A stretch of 64,000 bases of DNA from Succiniclasticum ruminis DSM 9236 (GCF_900112895.1 NZ_FONL01000001.1:366888-430887); one strand, 5' to 3'; counted from the first letter of the stretch, positions 16,681 to 26,749 are shown. Notes: generated by a model not told the origin, from the sequence alone. A program made the numbers and translations.

Positions 16681-18930
16681 TTACAGTTTAAATTCCGCTG
16701 ACAGGAAGAACGTTCTCGGGGTCGACAGGTAAACCTGATCGCCGCGTGCAACTACCCAGTAATCCTTGTTAAACAGGTTATAGCACATTGCGGACAATTT
16801 AACCGGGATCTTATTGATCTTGGTATTGTAGGTCACTCCTAAATCAACAACCGTATAGGCCGGTGCGTTCAGATGCCTGCTGGATGCCGTTACTGTACTG
16901 CTATTGTAATTTACAGTATAGAACGGTGTGCTTCCGGTATATGTGGCGCGGGCAATTGCGCTGAATTTCTCGTCTGCCTTGTATTCGATGGCAGCCGAGG
17001 CGCTCCACTTGCCCTGACCGGATTCTCTCTGTCCGTTCTTATAAGCTGCCGCCGCGCCCATGTTCTTATACTTGGCGTCCATGTATGCCAGGCCTATCAT
17101 TGCATTCCACTTTTTCGCCAGCTTTCCGTTATAACTTAATTCCACGCCTTTATGGCTGATTTTACCATCCTGCACCAGATAGTTTTTACCATCCCGGTTC
17201 ACGCTGATGTTGCTTGCCTGTTCGATATCAAAATAAGCTAAGGTAAACAATCCGTTTTTAGTTCCATACTTAACGCCAATTTCATTCTGTTTTGTCTTGG
17301 CCGGCGGCATGATTTCGCCCGCATTTGCATAACTTGCGCCCGCTTCTGCGCCAACATCAAAGTTTTCAGCATGATGCCCATATATCAGCCAATTTTCATC
17401 CGGCTTGTAACTTAAAGAATATGTCGGACAGGTTGCGTCTGATTTTACAGAATGATAGGTTTCAGTAGCAGTACTCCAGGACCGTGCATTAGCTTCATGT
17501 TTGTGAACGCCGATCATGGCATTCCATTTTTTATATTCAATATTATCTAATAAAGAAATACCCCAAATGGAAGTTTTGTTGTTAGGTCTTGTCGTATATC
17601 CAATCATCCTTGCATTGGCATCCTGGTTGATCGGCCCTGTATAAATATTGGCCTCTCCGAGATACCGTGTTCCCGGAACGGTAGTTGAACCGTTGCGGTT
17701 ACGCCATGCTTTATCCAGAGAAAGAATTACTTCATGCTTCACGTCTCCCGTTTTAAACTTATTCCGTGAACCAATCTGCGCATAATAAGAGCGCTGCGGC
17801 GTAGCGCTGTTTGTCTGGATATAATCATAATTCCCCAAATCATCTGTAATCCAGTAAGAACTCATATTGGGAGAAACATTCTGGTTCAGCTTCTGGCGGC
17901 TGTAACCAAAGTTAGCAAACAGTGTCCAGTCTTTATTCACATACTGCTCATGATTCAATGTGGCAAACCAGCCATAACCTGCTTTCCAGGTTCCTTCGGC
18001 AGCATAGTTCCTGCCTCCTTTAGGAGCGTCAGGTACATAAGTAACGCCGGGAATGGTACGGGTTACTTTATTCCCGTCTGCATCCGTAACGGTAGCTGTC
18101 CCAGGGTTTGCGAGTTTAAACCAGCGGATGCCGTTGTAAATATCCAGATCCCTGTAATTTGCAAACAGGTTGGTGCTGCTATGTTTGCCTTTATGATCAA
18201 TGTTGAGGGCAATGCCTTTCGCCTTCATATCGGCGTCATCTACAGCGGTCTCGCCGTTCAGCAGTTCGGTATTCAGACGGACGCCCCAGGATTTGTTTTT
18301 CCCAAAACGCTGACTGACGTCCAGATACTCACCAAAAGACCCTTTTCCGGAAAAAGTCTGTTTATATTTTATAAAATCTTCCATGCCCGCCCGCTTGGTA
18401 CGTGCATTCACAATGCCGCCTGCCGTATTAGACTCATACTGCACACCGCTTGCCCCAAGCATGGAGTTCGGTCCGGATACAACATCAATCCCTTCCATAG
18501 CATACATCGGCAGGTTAAACTGGGTCATAACGCCATGAACACCATTAACATACATAGATGTACCGTTGGAACGAAATCCTCTTACGGAGAAATCTCCGTG
18601 TAAAACACTTCCTGAAGCACGTACAGAAGGAACCCCTACCAACGCTTTGTCTAACGGTTCATTGGGGCCCAAAAACAAATCCAGTGTTTTTTGGGAAACA
18701 TTAGTAACACTGAACGGGGTATCCATCACATCTTTGTTGCCCAGAATGCCAACGGACCCGTTCGCGTTCACCATCTCTCCGGGCAAAGCTCTTTCACCTT
18801 CAACGATAATTTTTTCTAATTCAAAAGAATGTGTTGAAGGCTCTGCTGCAGCAGCCACAGCAGAATAGCCCATACCGAAAATTGCCAGCATTACGGAAAC
18901 AGATAATGCTTTTCTTTTTCCTTTTAACAT
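16681..18930 (-). CDS. TonB-dependent receptor, siderophore-receptor-like
   Basis: 749 residues with a signal peptide (MLKGKRKALSVSVMLAIFGMGYSAVAAA) unlike that of the other receptors. The plug holds a FELEKIIVEGE TonB-box region, FSVRGFRSNGTSMYVNG and GGIVNARTKRA; the barrel ends FFLSAEFKL. Length and motifs match the large siderophore-receptor class. It is the one receptor here without the 35-bp leader element. Instead it has a textbook MerR-type promoter (18977-19007). It shares its layout with the receptor at 24431-26620, so the two are paralogues. Confidence 0.94.
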   Translation of the reverse strand: MLKGKRKALSVSVMLAIFGMGYSAVAAAAEPSTHSFELEKIIVEGERALPGEMVNANGSVGILGNKDVMDTPFSVTNVSQKTLDLFLGPNEPLDKALVGVPSVRASGSVLHGDFSVRGFRSNGTSMYVNGVHGVMTQFNLPMYAMEGIDVVSGPNSMLGASGVQYESNTAGGIVNARTKRAGMEDFIKYKQTFSGKGSFGEYLDVSQRFGKNKSWGVRLNTELLNGETAVDDADMKAKGIALNIDHKGKHSSTNLFANYRDLDIYNGIRWFKLANPGTATVTDADGNKVTRTIPGVTYVPDAPKGGRNYAAEGTWKAGYGWFATLNHEQYVNKDWTLFANFGYSRQKLNQNVSPNMSSYWITDDLGNYDYIQTNSATPQRSYYAQIGSRNKFKTGDVKHEVILSLDKAWRNRNGSTTVPGTRYLGEANIYTGPINQDANARMIGYTTRPNNKTSIWGISLLDNIEYKKWNAMIGVHKHEANARSWSTATETYHSVKSDATCPTYSLSYKPDENWLIYGHHAENFDVGAEAGASYANAGEIMPPAKTKQNEIGVKYGTKNGLFTLAYFDIEQASNISVNRDGKNYLVQDGKISHKGVELSYNGKLAKKWNAMIGLAYMDAKYKNMGAAAAYKNGQRESGQGKWSASAAIEYKADEKFSAIARATYTGSTPFYTVNYNSSTVTASSRHLNAPAYTVVDLGVTYNTKINKIPVKLSAMCYNLFNKDYWVVARGDQVYLSTPRTFFLSAEFKL

Positions 18931-18976
18931 TTTAAGTTACCCCTTTCAGAATTACTTACAAATCGCCTTGTTTTAG

Positions 18977-19007
18977 ATGATACACCTTATATTTGCTATA
19001 AGGTCAA
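18977..19007 (-). promoter_or_regulatory. MerR-type promoter of receptor 3
   Basis: Minus strand TTGACC (19002-19007), 19-bp spacer, TATCAT (18977-18982). The spacer contains CCTTATA-5-TATAAGG (18985-19003). A 19-bp spacer with a central dyad is the hallmark of promoters untwisted by MerR-family activators. The first bases after -35 (TTATAGC) are identical in the 27.9-kb promoter. Confidence 0.75.
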
Positions 19008-19074
19008 GCCAAATTTTATATTTTTATTAATAATAATTACTATCTTTTTATATCTTGTAATATTTATTGATTAC

Positions 19075-19121
19075 AAAAAATCCGGTTTCCCGGAAAAATT
19101 TTGAAGTTCGGGGAACCGGAT
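19075..19121 (-). terminator. Terminator of the ABC importer operon
   Basis: ATCCGGTTCCCC stem pairing GGGAAACCGGAT on the minus strand, followed by TTTTT. Confidence 0.8.
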
Positions 19122-19218
19122 AAACAGAAAGTATATAGTAACTATAACCTAGTAGTAATATATATCGATAATAGCGAATGCTGTTTCACTCTTTACAACT
19201 CTAAATACAACCGGTAAA

Positions 19219-19983
19219 TCAAAAATCGTTAAAAGCTCTTATTAAATCACGGGTATACTGTTCCGATGGATGTTGAAACAGTTCCTCAACCGGTTGCAGT
19301 TCAAGCAGTTTTCCCTGTTCCATGACACCGATACGGTCACAAACCGCTTTTAATAAGGCAAGATCGTGGGAAACAAATAAAACCGTTATGGGGTATTCCT
19401 TTCTTATATTCCTCATAATTTCAATAATCTGCGCCTGCACCGAAACATCAAGCATGGACGTAGGTTCATCCAAAAGCAGCAACCTGGGGCGCAATAAAAG
19501 AAGCCTGCCCAGACAGATCCGTTGCAGTTCCCCGCCAGACAACTGGTGAGGATACCGGTCCAGCAGGTCCTTTTTCAATTGCAACATATCCAGAATACCC
19601 GGTATCTCTTTTAATGTAGCCTCCGGAAGCTGATGGATCAGAATCGGTTCTGCCAGGGATTCCCGTATGGTCTTTCTTGGATTTAATGCGGAAGCAGGAT
19701 TTTGAAACAGCATCTGCATTACTTTTCTACTTTGCCGTAAGTCTGTTGGGGACAGTTGCAATAAATCTGTCCCATCCATAATGATAGTTCCGCTGTCGAC
19801 AGGGGTCAGCCTCATAATACACCGGATCAGGGTTGATTTTCCCGAACCGCTTGCACCGGTCAGGCCCAGGACTTCCCCCTCCTGCACATCAAACGTGATA
19901 TCCTGTAATATTATCTTTGTTTTTTTCTTAATCAGGCCTGTTTTATAACTCTTGCAGACATGCTTAACGGAAAGTATCGCCAT
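19219..19983 (-). CDS. ABC importer ATPase 2 (DppF/NikE-like)
   Basis: About 254 residues. GASGSGKS is Walker A, LSGGELQRICLGR the signature, LLLLDEPTSMLD Walker B. It pairs with the adjacent ATPase to power the nickel/peptide-type importer. The start is uncertain: ATG at 19983 has AGGA close by, and two earlier starts (to 20013) stay in frame; in each case the gene overlaps the end of the preceding ATPase gene. Last gene of the operon, followed by a strong terminator. Confidence 0.9.
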   Translation of the reverse strand: MAILSVKHVCKSYKTGLIKKKTKIILQDITFDVQEGEVLGLTGASGSGKSTLIRCIMRLTPVDSGTIIMDGTDLLQLSPTDLRQSRKVMQMLFQNPASALNPRKTIRESLAEPILIHQLPEATLKEIPGILDMLQLKKDLLDRYPHQLSGGELQRICLGRLLLLRPRLLLLDEPTSMLDVSVQAQIIEIMRNIRKEYPITVLFVSHDLALLKAVCDRIGVMEQGKLLELQPVEELFQHPSEQYTRDLIRAFNDF

Positions 19984-20920
19984 TTTCCTGAACATACCTC
20001 CAACAACGGACAAAATGGGAGTCCTTTTCTACCATCTTCTGCTTTTCACTGCATCTGTCACAAAAAGACGGGCAGCGCGGCGCAAAAGAACAGCCGCTTG
20101 CCGACGCAGGCAGATCCGTTATGTCTCCCGGGATCGGCTTCATATCCTTATCCGGCTGGGCGGCAACCAATCCCCTGCTATACGGGTGCCCGGGCGAGGC
20201 AAAAAACTCACCTGTTCCGGCATACTCCACTATCTCCCCTGCATACATAACCGCAATATAATTGCTTAACCGTTCCGCCAGCCGCAGGTCATGGGTAATA
20301 AGCACCATGCCCATTCTCCGTTCCCGGGCAAGCTGGCACAAATTCAGGTAAACCTGCCTTCGCCCCATAGCATCCAGCCCCTTGGTCGGTTCATCTGCAA
20401 TCAACCACTCCGGTTCCTCCACGGTCATAGCGCTGATCAACACACGCTGCGCCATACCGCCGGACAAGGCGCCAGGGTAACTCTGGCCTACAGTCTCTGC
20501 ATTTTGCAGCCCAAAACGCCGCAACTGTTTTATCCCTATTTCCTGCAATCGTTCAGAAGGAAATGCTTTTCTGAAATCAAGTATTTCTGTTACAAAATCT
20601 CCGGTTTTTTGCAAAGGATCCATTGCTGAGACAGGATTTTGTGCCATCCAGCTGATACTTTTCCCTCTGATTTCACTCATCTCCGGCTCATCCAGCAAAA
20701 GAAGGTCGGTATCCCCATACAGAATACGGCCTGAAATGACCGCCTGCGGATCCAGCAGCCGCGCCAGTGCGGCGCCCAGGACAGACTTTCCGCTCCCAGA
20801 CTCCCCTATAATTGCGGTAACAGTGCCCTGGACCAGACCCAGACTGATATTTTTCAAAACAGCCAGATTTTTCCCGTTGGTAACAAATGATACAGAGAGA
20901 TCCCTGATTCTTATGTCCAC
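19964..20920 (-). CDS. ABC importer ATPase 1 (DppD/NikD-like)
   Basis: 318 residues. GESGSGKS Walker A, LSGGMAQRVLIS signature, EWLIADEPTKGLD Walker B, and the C-terminal extension with CSFAPRCPSFCDRC: the conserved cysteines that bind a [4Fe-4S] cluster in the oligopeptide/nickel ATPase family. It hydrolyses ATP at the inner membrane with ATPase 2. It begins 10 bp after the permease gene. Confidence 0.92.
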   Translation of the reverse strand: MDIRIRDLSVSFVTNGKNLAVLKNISLGLVQGTVTAIIGESGSGKSVLGAALARLLDPQAVISGRILYGDTDLLLLDEPEMSEIRGKSISWMAQNPVSAMDPLQKTGDFVTEILDFRKAFPSERLQEIGIKQLRRFGLQNAETVGQSYPGALSGGMAQRVLISAMTVEEPEWLIADEPTKGLDAMGRRQVYLNLCQLARERRMGMVLITHDLRLAERLSNYIAVMYAGEIVEYAGTGEFFASPGHPYSRGLVAAQPDKDMKPIPGDITDLPASASGCSFAPRCPSFCDRCSEKQKMVEKDSHFVRCWRYVQENGDTFR

Positions 20921-20930
20921 TATGGCCCTC

Positions 20931-21770
20931 CTACATTTCTTTGTTTTCCGGCCCTTTTTTTATGCTCAACAGCTCACAAAGAGCGTCTCCCGTTAAATTA
21001 ATTCCCAAAGAAAACAATGTTATCCCTATCCCCGGCGCCAGTATCATAACAGGATAGCTTCGGAAATAGGTCCTTGCATCGCTGATCATAACACCCCAAT
21101 CCGCTGCGGGAGGCGAAACTCCAAGCCCTAAATACGAGAGTGCGGAAGCAGACAGCAGGGATGTGCCGATGCGCAAAGTAAGAAGAACCGCAATGACCGG
21201 AAGAATGTTAGGGAATACATATTCTTTCAGTATATACCGGTTCCCCGCGCCCAGGCTTTTAATTCCTTCCACATACGTTTCCCCTTTGATGCGGATCACC
21301 TCACTGCGCACAATACGGGAAAATCCTGCCCACGAAGTAAGGGTCACTGCAATAATAAGGCGAAAATCGTTTTCCGGAAGAACAGCCGCTATGGCGATCA
21401 TCATACTCATACCGGGAAGCCCCTGGATCATGCTTACCAGACATTGGATGACCCTGTCAGTAATTCCTCCGAAATATCCCCCTGCAATTCCCAGCGAAAC
21501 CCCGACCAGCATGGTACATAAGGCGACCGCAACCGCAAAGGCAACAGACGTCCTCGCTCCATATATTACCCGGCTCAGCAGATCCCTGCCCAAAGCATCT
21601 GTTCCTAACCAGTGCTTTGCAGAACAGTGCTGCAGTATTTCATCAATAGAAACCTGATACGGATCATACGGCGCTATCCAGGGAGCAAGTACCGCACACA
21701 GAATAATAGATAAAACCACAATAATTGCAAGTTTGTAAATATAATGCAGCTGACCCAGCTTTGTTCTCAT
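20931..21770 (-). CDS. ABC importer permease 2 (DppC/NikC-like)
   Basis: 279 residues; ATG preceded by AGGAGG. About six membrane segments; the DppC-type N-terminal domain (LGTDALGRDLLSRVIYGARTS) and the EAA-like loop (GAGNRYILKEYVFPNILP) are visible. It forms the channel with permease 1, whose stop codon overlaps this start (ATGA). Confidence 0.93.
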   Translation of the reverse strand: MRTKLGQLHYIYKLAIIVVLSIILCAVLAPWIAPYDPYQVSIDEILQHCSAKHWLGTDALGRDLLSRVIYGARTSVAFAVAVALCTMLVGVSLGIAGGYFGGITDRVIQCLVSMIQGLPGMSMMIAIAAVLPENDFRLIIAVTLTSWAGFSRIVRSEVIRIKGETYVEGIKSLGAGNRYILKEYVFPNILPVIAVLLTLRIGTSLLSASALSYLGLGVSPPAADWGVMISDARTYFRSYPVMILAPGIGITLFSLGINLTGDALCELLSIKKGPENKEM

Positions 21771-22717
21771 GATTCCTCCTCCTGCCGTACAGAAGGATTC
21801 AGGGCATAATAACTCAAATCCACAAGATAGTTAAATACGACAAAAATCGTCCCGCTGACAATGACATATCCCTGAATAACCGGATAATCCCGGCTCCAGA
21901 TAGCGCTTAATACATAGCTTCCCAGGCCGGGTATGGAAAACAGATCCTCAATAATGACCGATCCGCCCAAAACCGAACCGAAAAAGGTTCCCATCATGGT
22001 TATGACCGGCATAACCGAATTAGGGAATACATGCTTCCACATAATATGATTTAAAGGAAGGCCTTTTGCCTGTCCGGTAAGGACAAACGGCTTCTGCATC
22101 GTTTCTGTAACTGTCGTCTTCTGCAAACGTAAAACAGAAGCCATCGTTCCGGAAGCCAGGACAAAAGAAGGCATAATCATCTGCACTTCGCTTCCATACC
22201 CACTGGAAGGCAGCAACCGCAATTCTTCTGTAAAAACCAGCATAAGGATGATGGCAAGCCAGAATCCGGGAACCGAGATCAGCAACAAGGAAAATATCCG
22301 CAGCACAAGTTCCGGGCCCCGGTTTGTGTTCTTAGCCGACCAGATTCCCAACGGAATACCAAACACAACAACCCATCCCATGGCACAGACTGCCAGGCTA
22401 GCAGTCACAGGCAGACGCCTCATCAACTCGCCAAGCACAGGTTTTCCTGTTACGTAAGAATTGCCCAAGTCACCCGAGACCGCGTGAAGCAGCCATTTCC
22501 CATACTGCGTCCAATATGGCTGATCCAGCCCCATAGCATGCCGCATGGCAGTAAGTTCCGCAGTAGTAGGTTCAGTGATTCCGTCCATCGTGAGAACCAC
22601 AATAGCAGGATCTCCCGGCGCTATAATGCCCAAAATAAAAGACAAAATGGTAATTCCTATTAGAAAAGGTATCAGCAGAAACAGTTTGCGCAGTGAAAAA
22701 AGAATTGCACTTTTCAT
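21767..22717 (-). CDS. ABC importer permease 1 (DppB/NikB-like)
   Basis: 316 residues with six predicted membrane segments, an N-terminal LFLLIPFLIGITILSFILG helix and the EAA-like AKGLPLNHIMWKHVFPNSVMP loop. It overlaps the binding-protein gene upstream and permease 2 downstream by four bases each, so the operon is translationally coupled. Confidence 0.93.
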   Translation of the reverse strand: MKSAILFSLRKLFLLIPFLIGITILSFILGIIAPGDPAIVVLTMDGITEPTTAELTAMRHAMGLDQPYWTQYGKWLLHAVSGDLGNSYVTGKPVLGELMRRLPVTASLAVCAMGWVVVFGIPLGIWSAKNTNRGPELVLRIFSLLLISVPGFWLAIILMLVFTEELRLLPSSGYGSEVQMIMPSFVLASGTMASVLRLQKTTVTETMQKPFVLTGQAKGLPLNHIMWKHVFPNSVMPVITMMGTFFGSVLGGSVIIEDLFSIPGLGSYVLSAIWSRDYPVIQGYVIVSGTIFVVFNYLVDLSYYALNPSVRQEEES

Positions 22718-24303
22718 TGTCCGGCCTCATCTTTCCTGATCCAATGTACTTTGTCTAATGTGATTCCATAGGTAATTGCCTTATAACCGCCCAGTCTTTT
22801 ATCATAGACAGCAAGATTTGTATCTTCCAAAAGAGGAACGACTGCCGGATGTATAAGCAGTTGCCGGATAATGGTGTCATATAACCGGGCCCTTTCCGGT
22901 ATGGGATACGTGTAATCCAGCTGTGCGAAGCAATTCTCGATTACCGGATTGTAGTATCCGAAACTGCTGGATTTGTTCATGCCTCCTTCAGCAGAAAAGA
23001 ACTCGTGCAACAGCCAGGTCGGATCCAGGTTAGGTAGTCCCCTTGTTCCGATAGACATGTCAAACTCTCCCCGCTGCATGGTCTTGCGGGAAGCCTGATT
23101 GTCTACCATCACGATTTCCACATCCAAGCCCAACGGTCTCAGTTCCGCCTGTATAAATTCGGAAATAATTTTATAAGGATAACGCGAAACTCCATACTGG
23201 TGCAACAGGAATTTTACTTTTTGCCGCCGTCCCTGCAATACATCTGATGCCAGCTTTTTGGCCTTTTCCATATCAGTATACGGCGGGTAAACTTTAGTGA
23301 AAGGATTGGTACTGTTTAAGAAGCTCATTGTCGGCGTGCCAAAGCCGCAAAAATAATGCTTTACTATTTTTTCACGGTCAATGGCAAGATTCAGCGCAAT
23401 GCGCATCCTTTCATCACTGAAAGGAAACCGGCGCCCGTTAAGTGTAAGATAATGGGATATAGTTGATTTTGCCGCATTGCATGCAAACCGTTCGTCCTTA
23501 ACAAGCTCCCTCGCCAGTATCGGAGTCAGTCCCCCCAGATCAATAACACCGTGTACCTCACCGGACTTCATGGCAGAATATCTGGTTTCCGGTGAAGGAA
23601 TCACTTTAATCCGCACGCTTTTTGCTTTTGCCTTTACTCCGTAATAATTTTCATAGCGTTTCAGCACAGTATATTCATTATCTTTTCTGTCTGCTATGTA
23701 AAATGGCCCTGTCCCCATCGCTGTCGAAATAAAATCACCGGTATCCGCATTAAAGCAATGCGGGCTGAACATAGCGCTGCCCCATCCGGCCATCCGGTAG
23801 ATCAGCATAGGCACCGGCCTTTTAAATGTCAGTTTTAATACGTACTCATCCACAGCTTCTGCTTTCAGCAAGCCCGGATAGACCCGCTCAATTGCAAAGC
23901 CGTAAAAAGATGAGGGACGATATCCCATATGGGAATATCTTTTAAAATTCTCCACAACTGCCTTTGCGTTAAAGGGAACCCCGTCCTGAAATGTTACTCC
24001 TTTACGTAAATGGAACAGCCATTCCGTCCTGCTTTCATTGGAATCCCAGGAAAGGGCGAGCTTAGGTTCAATGTCTCCATCGTCAGATATTGCAATCAGC
24101 GGTTCCCATGTTTTAAGAATTACAGTAGAAAAATACGGGTCTTTGTAACCGGGAGACAAATCCCTGCCTGCGGCCAGAATGATTTCCGCGTCTTCCGAAA
24201 CACTCTGTTTTTTACATCCCGGCAAAGATATGATTACGGCAGTCAAAGAAACTGCCAGTAAAATTAATGTAATAAAAAAACTCTTCTTCTGCATGGCATT
24301 CAT
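22714..24303 (-). CDS. ABC importer substrate-binding lipoprotein (NikA/DppA-like)
   Basis: 529 residues. The N-terminal helix ends in LPGCKK, a lipobox, so it is a lipoprotein. The SBP family 5 fold is clear (WEPLIAISDDGDIEPKLALSWDSNESRTEWLFHLRKGVTFQDG). This family includes binders of nickel chelates, peptides and haem. With DUF4198, receptors and tetrapyrrole enzymes nearby, a nickel or metal-chelate ligand is plausible but not proven. First gene of the five-gene importer operon; no MerR-type promoter is seen ahead of it. Confidence 0.92.
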   Translation of the reverse strand: MNAMQKKSFFITLILLAVSLTAVIISLPGCKKQSVSEDAEIILAAGRDLSPGYKDPYFSTVILKTWEPLIAISDDGDIEPKLALSWDSNESRTEWLFHLRKGVTFQDGVPFNAKAVVENFKRYSHMGYRPSSFYGFAIERVYPGLLKAEAVDEYVLKLTFKRPVPMLIYRMAGWGSAMFSPHCFNADTGDFISTAMGTGPFYIADRKDNEYTVLKRYENYYGVKAKAKSVRIKVIPSPETRYSAMKSGEVHGVIDLGGLTPILARELVKDERFACNAAKSTISHYLTLNGRRFPFSDERMRIALNLAIDREKIVKHYFCGFGTPTMSFLNSTNPFTKVYPPYTDMEKAKKLASDVLQGRRQKVKFLLHQYGVSRYPYKIISEFIQAELRPLGLDVEIVMVDNQASRKTMQRGEFDMSIGTRGLPNLDPTWLLHEFFSAEGGMNKSSSFGYYNPVIENCFAQLDYTYPIPERARLYDTIIRQLLIHPAVVPLLEDTNLAVYDKRLGGYKAITYGITLDKVHWIRKDEAGQ

Positions 24304-24380
24304 ACCGCTTTACAGATTATAAATACTCTAAAAACAAAAAATTAATCCGTCCACGCGTTCTTAACAATAAAAATGCGATT

Positions 24381-24410
24381 ACACCCCCCGGAATACTCTC
24401 TGGGGGGTGT
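24381..24410 (-). terminator. Hairpin after receptor 4
   Basis: ACACCCCCC / GGGGGGTGT, a perfect 9-bp GC-rich stem just past the receptor stop; the U-run (TTTTT) is 8 nt away, so termination is probable, not certain. Confidence 0.6.
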
Positions 24411-24430
24411 ATAGTATTACTTATATTTTA

Positions 24431-26620
24431 TCACAGATCAAAAGTTGCGGAAAGCAGTAAGGTTCTGGGCATGGAAAGGCCAAATGTCGTAGAACTGCCT
24501 CTGCCCATCCAGTAATCCTTGTTCAGAACATTGAAGCAGGTAGCAGATATTGTCACCGGAACTTTGCCCATCTTAGCTTTATAGTTTACGCCCAAATCTA
24601 AGGTCGCATAGGAAGGAATCCTTGTTTTGCCGGTGGGGGAAGATGCGTTGTCAATATAAGAAGTACCACAGGCAACCAGACGGCCCATGATGCCCCATTT
24701 ATCGTCAGGTTCATAAATCAGACCTAACACTCCGCTCCATTTGGCCACGCCGTTGACAAATTTCCCGTCGTTAGCGCCGCCGGCAGTTTTACGCCGTTCA
24801 TTATCTAAATACATTAAACCGCCGGTAAAGGTCCATTTGTCATGCGGTTTTCCGTTAAAGGTTAATTCAGCGCCGCGGAACCGTTCCCGTCCGTCAATAG
24901 CTCTGCGATACATACCGCCGCCCAGATCAGTATCAATAACGCTTTGCTGATCAATATCAAAAAGACTGAATGTCGTCAGTGTCTTCCCGCTCTTTACTTT
25001 CACACCGATTTCATTTTGTTTGCTGGTGGAAGGATCAAGGGTTTCTCCGTCATTTACATATTTTGTTCCCGAAACAACGGAACCCCTTGAAAATGCTTCT
25101 GTATGGCCTGCATAAATTGCAATGTTTTCCGTGGGCTGATAGGTTATGCCGTAGGTCGGAAGAACATTATTGTTTTTAATCTTTTGTCCGTTTACTTTGT
25201 TTTCAAAGTTTTCATGTTTTCGGGAAGCCGCTATCGAAACATTCCATTTCTTACCGATTTTCATGGAATCGCCAATGGTGATACCTGTATTGACCTCGTC
25301 CCACTGCAATGTAGGAGTACGCAGCTCCGGAATCTCAAAGCCGGCCAGGTAAGCAACGCCGTTATATAAATCGCCGCCTATTGTTCCTTTGGCACTGTTA
25401 TGGGTATTATTCCAGTATTTTGCATAGGAACGGTCAACGGACAGCGACACGTTGTGTTCAACAATGCCCGTCTTAAATTTTCCCCTTACTCCTGTCTGTA
25501 TGTAGGTATTGTTGCCTTCTTCAGCCTGGGCGTTGGATACATTGGAACTATCAAATTTTCCGAATTCGTTAAATTTTAAAGCTGACGATGAATTATATTT
25601 GTAGCCCGTACGATAATGATGACCCGCATTCACAAACCAGTCCAGATTTTTTCCAATCTTCTGATCATGATTAATCGTAAACATCCAGCCACGCATATAT
25701 TTTACTGTTCCGTCAAAATCATAATTGTTCTTGGAATTCGGGGCTTCCGGCATTGAATCGCTTTTGCCGTTAAAAGTAAACCAGCGCTGTCCGTGATACA
25801 CCCTCTTATCCCAGTGTCCCAGGAAAATGTTGGTATTGCTCTTTTCACTGCGATGATCAAGATTTACAAAAATATTTCTTTCCTTATCTTTTGCCTTTCT
25901 GGATGAAAGTTCACCATCCAAATATTCGCCATTGATACGGACACCCCATTCTTTGTTTTTGCCAAAACGGCGGCCAACATCAATATATTCACCAAAGTTA
26001 CCTCTTCCGGTAAACGTTTGGGTATACCGGGTTATAGGAGTATCCTTGGCCCGCTTCGTAACAACATTGATTGTACCGGGCGCAGGCGTTGCGCCGCTGT
26101 TGGTACCGTTGTTAGACATACTTACACCGTTAACACCGGCGTTAGGACCTGAAGTAATGTCAATACGTTCAATAAAATGAGAACGCGGTTCGGCAAACTG
26201 ATAGAACAGACTGGGAATACCGTTCAGCATCATATGGTTGCCGTTCATGTTGATGCCGCGCATGGAGAAATCAGAATACATGGGAGAAGTGGAACTTGTC
26301 CGGATAGATGGATTGTTTATCAGAACGCTTTGCAAAGGACCCGCGGGATTCACGAATGTTTCTACGGATTTTTGTGTCATGCTCATTTCCGAATAGGGAA
26401 TCTCCATCACACTCTTATTACCGAACACCCCCATCTTGGCAGTTTCGTTTACCATACCGCCGGGCAGTTCGACAACGTTTCCCTCCGCTTCAACAATAAT
26501 TGTCGGCAAATCGAATGAATGTGTTTTTTCGGCATGAGCCACTGCTCCGCCGTAAAACACCGGCATAATGGCTCCGCAAATCAGAGCGGTCATCAACATG
26601 CCTTTAGAACGTTTCTTCAT
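24431..26620 (-). CDS. TonB-dependent receptor, siderophore-receptor-like
   Basis: 729 residues; ATG with AGGAGG upstream. Signal peptide KRSKGMLMTALICGAIMPVF of the shared type, then the FDLPTIIVEAE TonB-box region, plug motif FSMRGINMNGNHMMLNG and GTINVVTKRA, barrel ending LLLSATFDL. Closest relative in the window is the receptor at 16681-18930; their barrels share NEIGVK and ATCFNVLNKDYW-type blocks. The leader carries the 35-bp element (26655-26689) in its most diverged form. Ligand unknown. Confidence 0.94.
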   Translation of the reverse strand: MKKRSKGMLMTALICGAIMPVFYGGAVAHAEKTHSFDLPTIIVEAEGNVVELPGGMVNETAKMGVFGNKSVMEIPYSEMSMTQKSVETFVNPAGPLQSVLINNPSIRTSSTSPMYSDFSMRGINMNGNHMMLNGIPSLFYQFAEPRSHFIERIDITSGPNAGVNGVSMSNNGTNSGATPAPGTINVVTKRAKDTPITRYTQTFTGRGNFGEYIDVGRRFGKNKEWGVRINGEYLDGELSSRKAKDKERNIFVNLDHRSEKSNTNIFLGHWDKRVYHGQRWFTFNGKSDSMPEAPNSKNNYDFDGTVKYMRGWMFTINHDQKIGKNLDWFVNAGHHYRTGYKYNSSSALKFNEFGKFDSSNVSNAQAEEGNNTYIQTGVRGKFKTGIVEHNVSLSVDRSYAKYWNNTHNSAKGTIGGDLYNGVAYLAGFEIPELRTPTLQWDEVNTGITIGDSMKIGKKWNVSIAASRKHENFENKVNGQKIKNNNVLPTYGITYQPTENIAIYAGHTEAFSRGSVVSGTKYVNDGETLDPSTSKQNEIGVKVKSGKTLTTFSLFDIDQQSVIDTDLGGGMYRRAIDGRERFRGAELTFNGKPHDKWTFTGGLMYLDNERRKTAGGANDGKFVNGVAKWSGVLGLIYEPDDKWGIMGRLVACGTSYIDNASSPTGKTRIPSYATLDLGVNYKAKMGKVPVTISATCFNVLNKDYWMGRGSSTTFGLSMPRTLLLSATFDL

Positions 26621-26654
26621 AGTGTCTTCCTCCTATTAATATTATTGCACACCT

Positions 26655-26689
26655 TTCCTGCAGCCAGTCTTACATGGTCCTGCCCTACT
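26655..26689 (-). promoter_or_regulatory. Shared receptor leader element, copy 3
   Basis: Three differences from copy 2. One turns the AAA after ATG into TAA, so a leader peptide cannot be made here, while the rest of the sequence stays conserved. The outer two base pairs of the putative stem are also lost. Confidence 0.7.
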
Positions 26690-26717
26690 CAGCGGAACAA
26701 CCTTGCTTCTTATCAAA

Positions 26718-26749
26718 CAAAAAAGCCTTTTCGCAAGCTGCAAAAAGGC
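26718..26749 (-). terminator. Terminator of the methyltransferase gene
   Basis: GCCTTTTTGC / GCGAAAAGGC stem followed by TTTTTT on the minus strand. Between here and 26985 I see nothing else. Confidence 0.75.
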
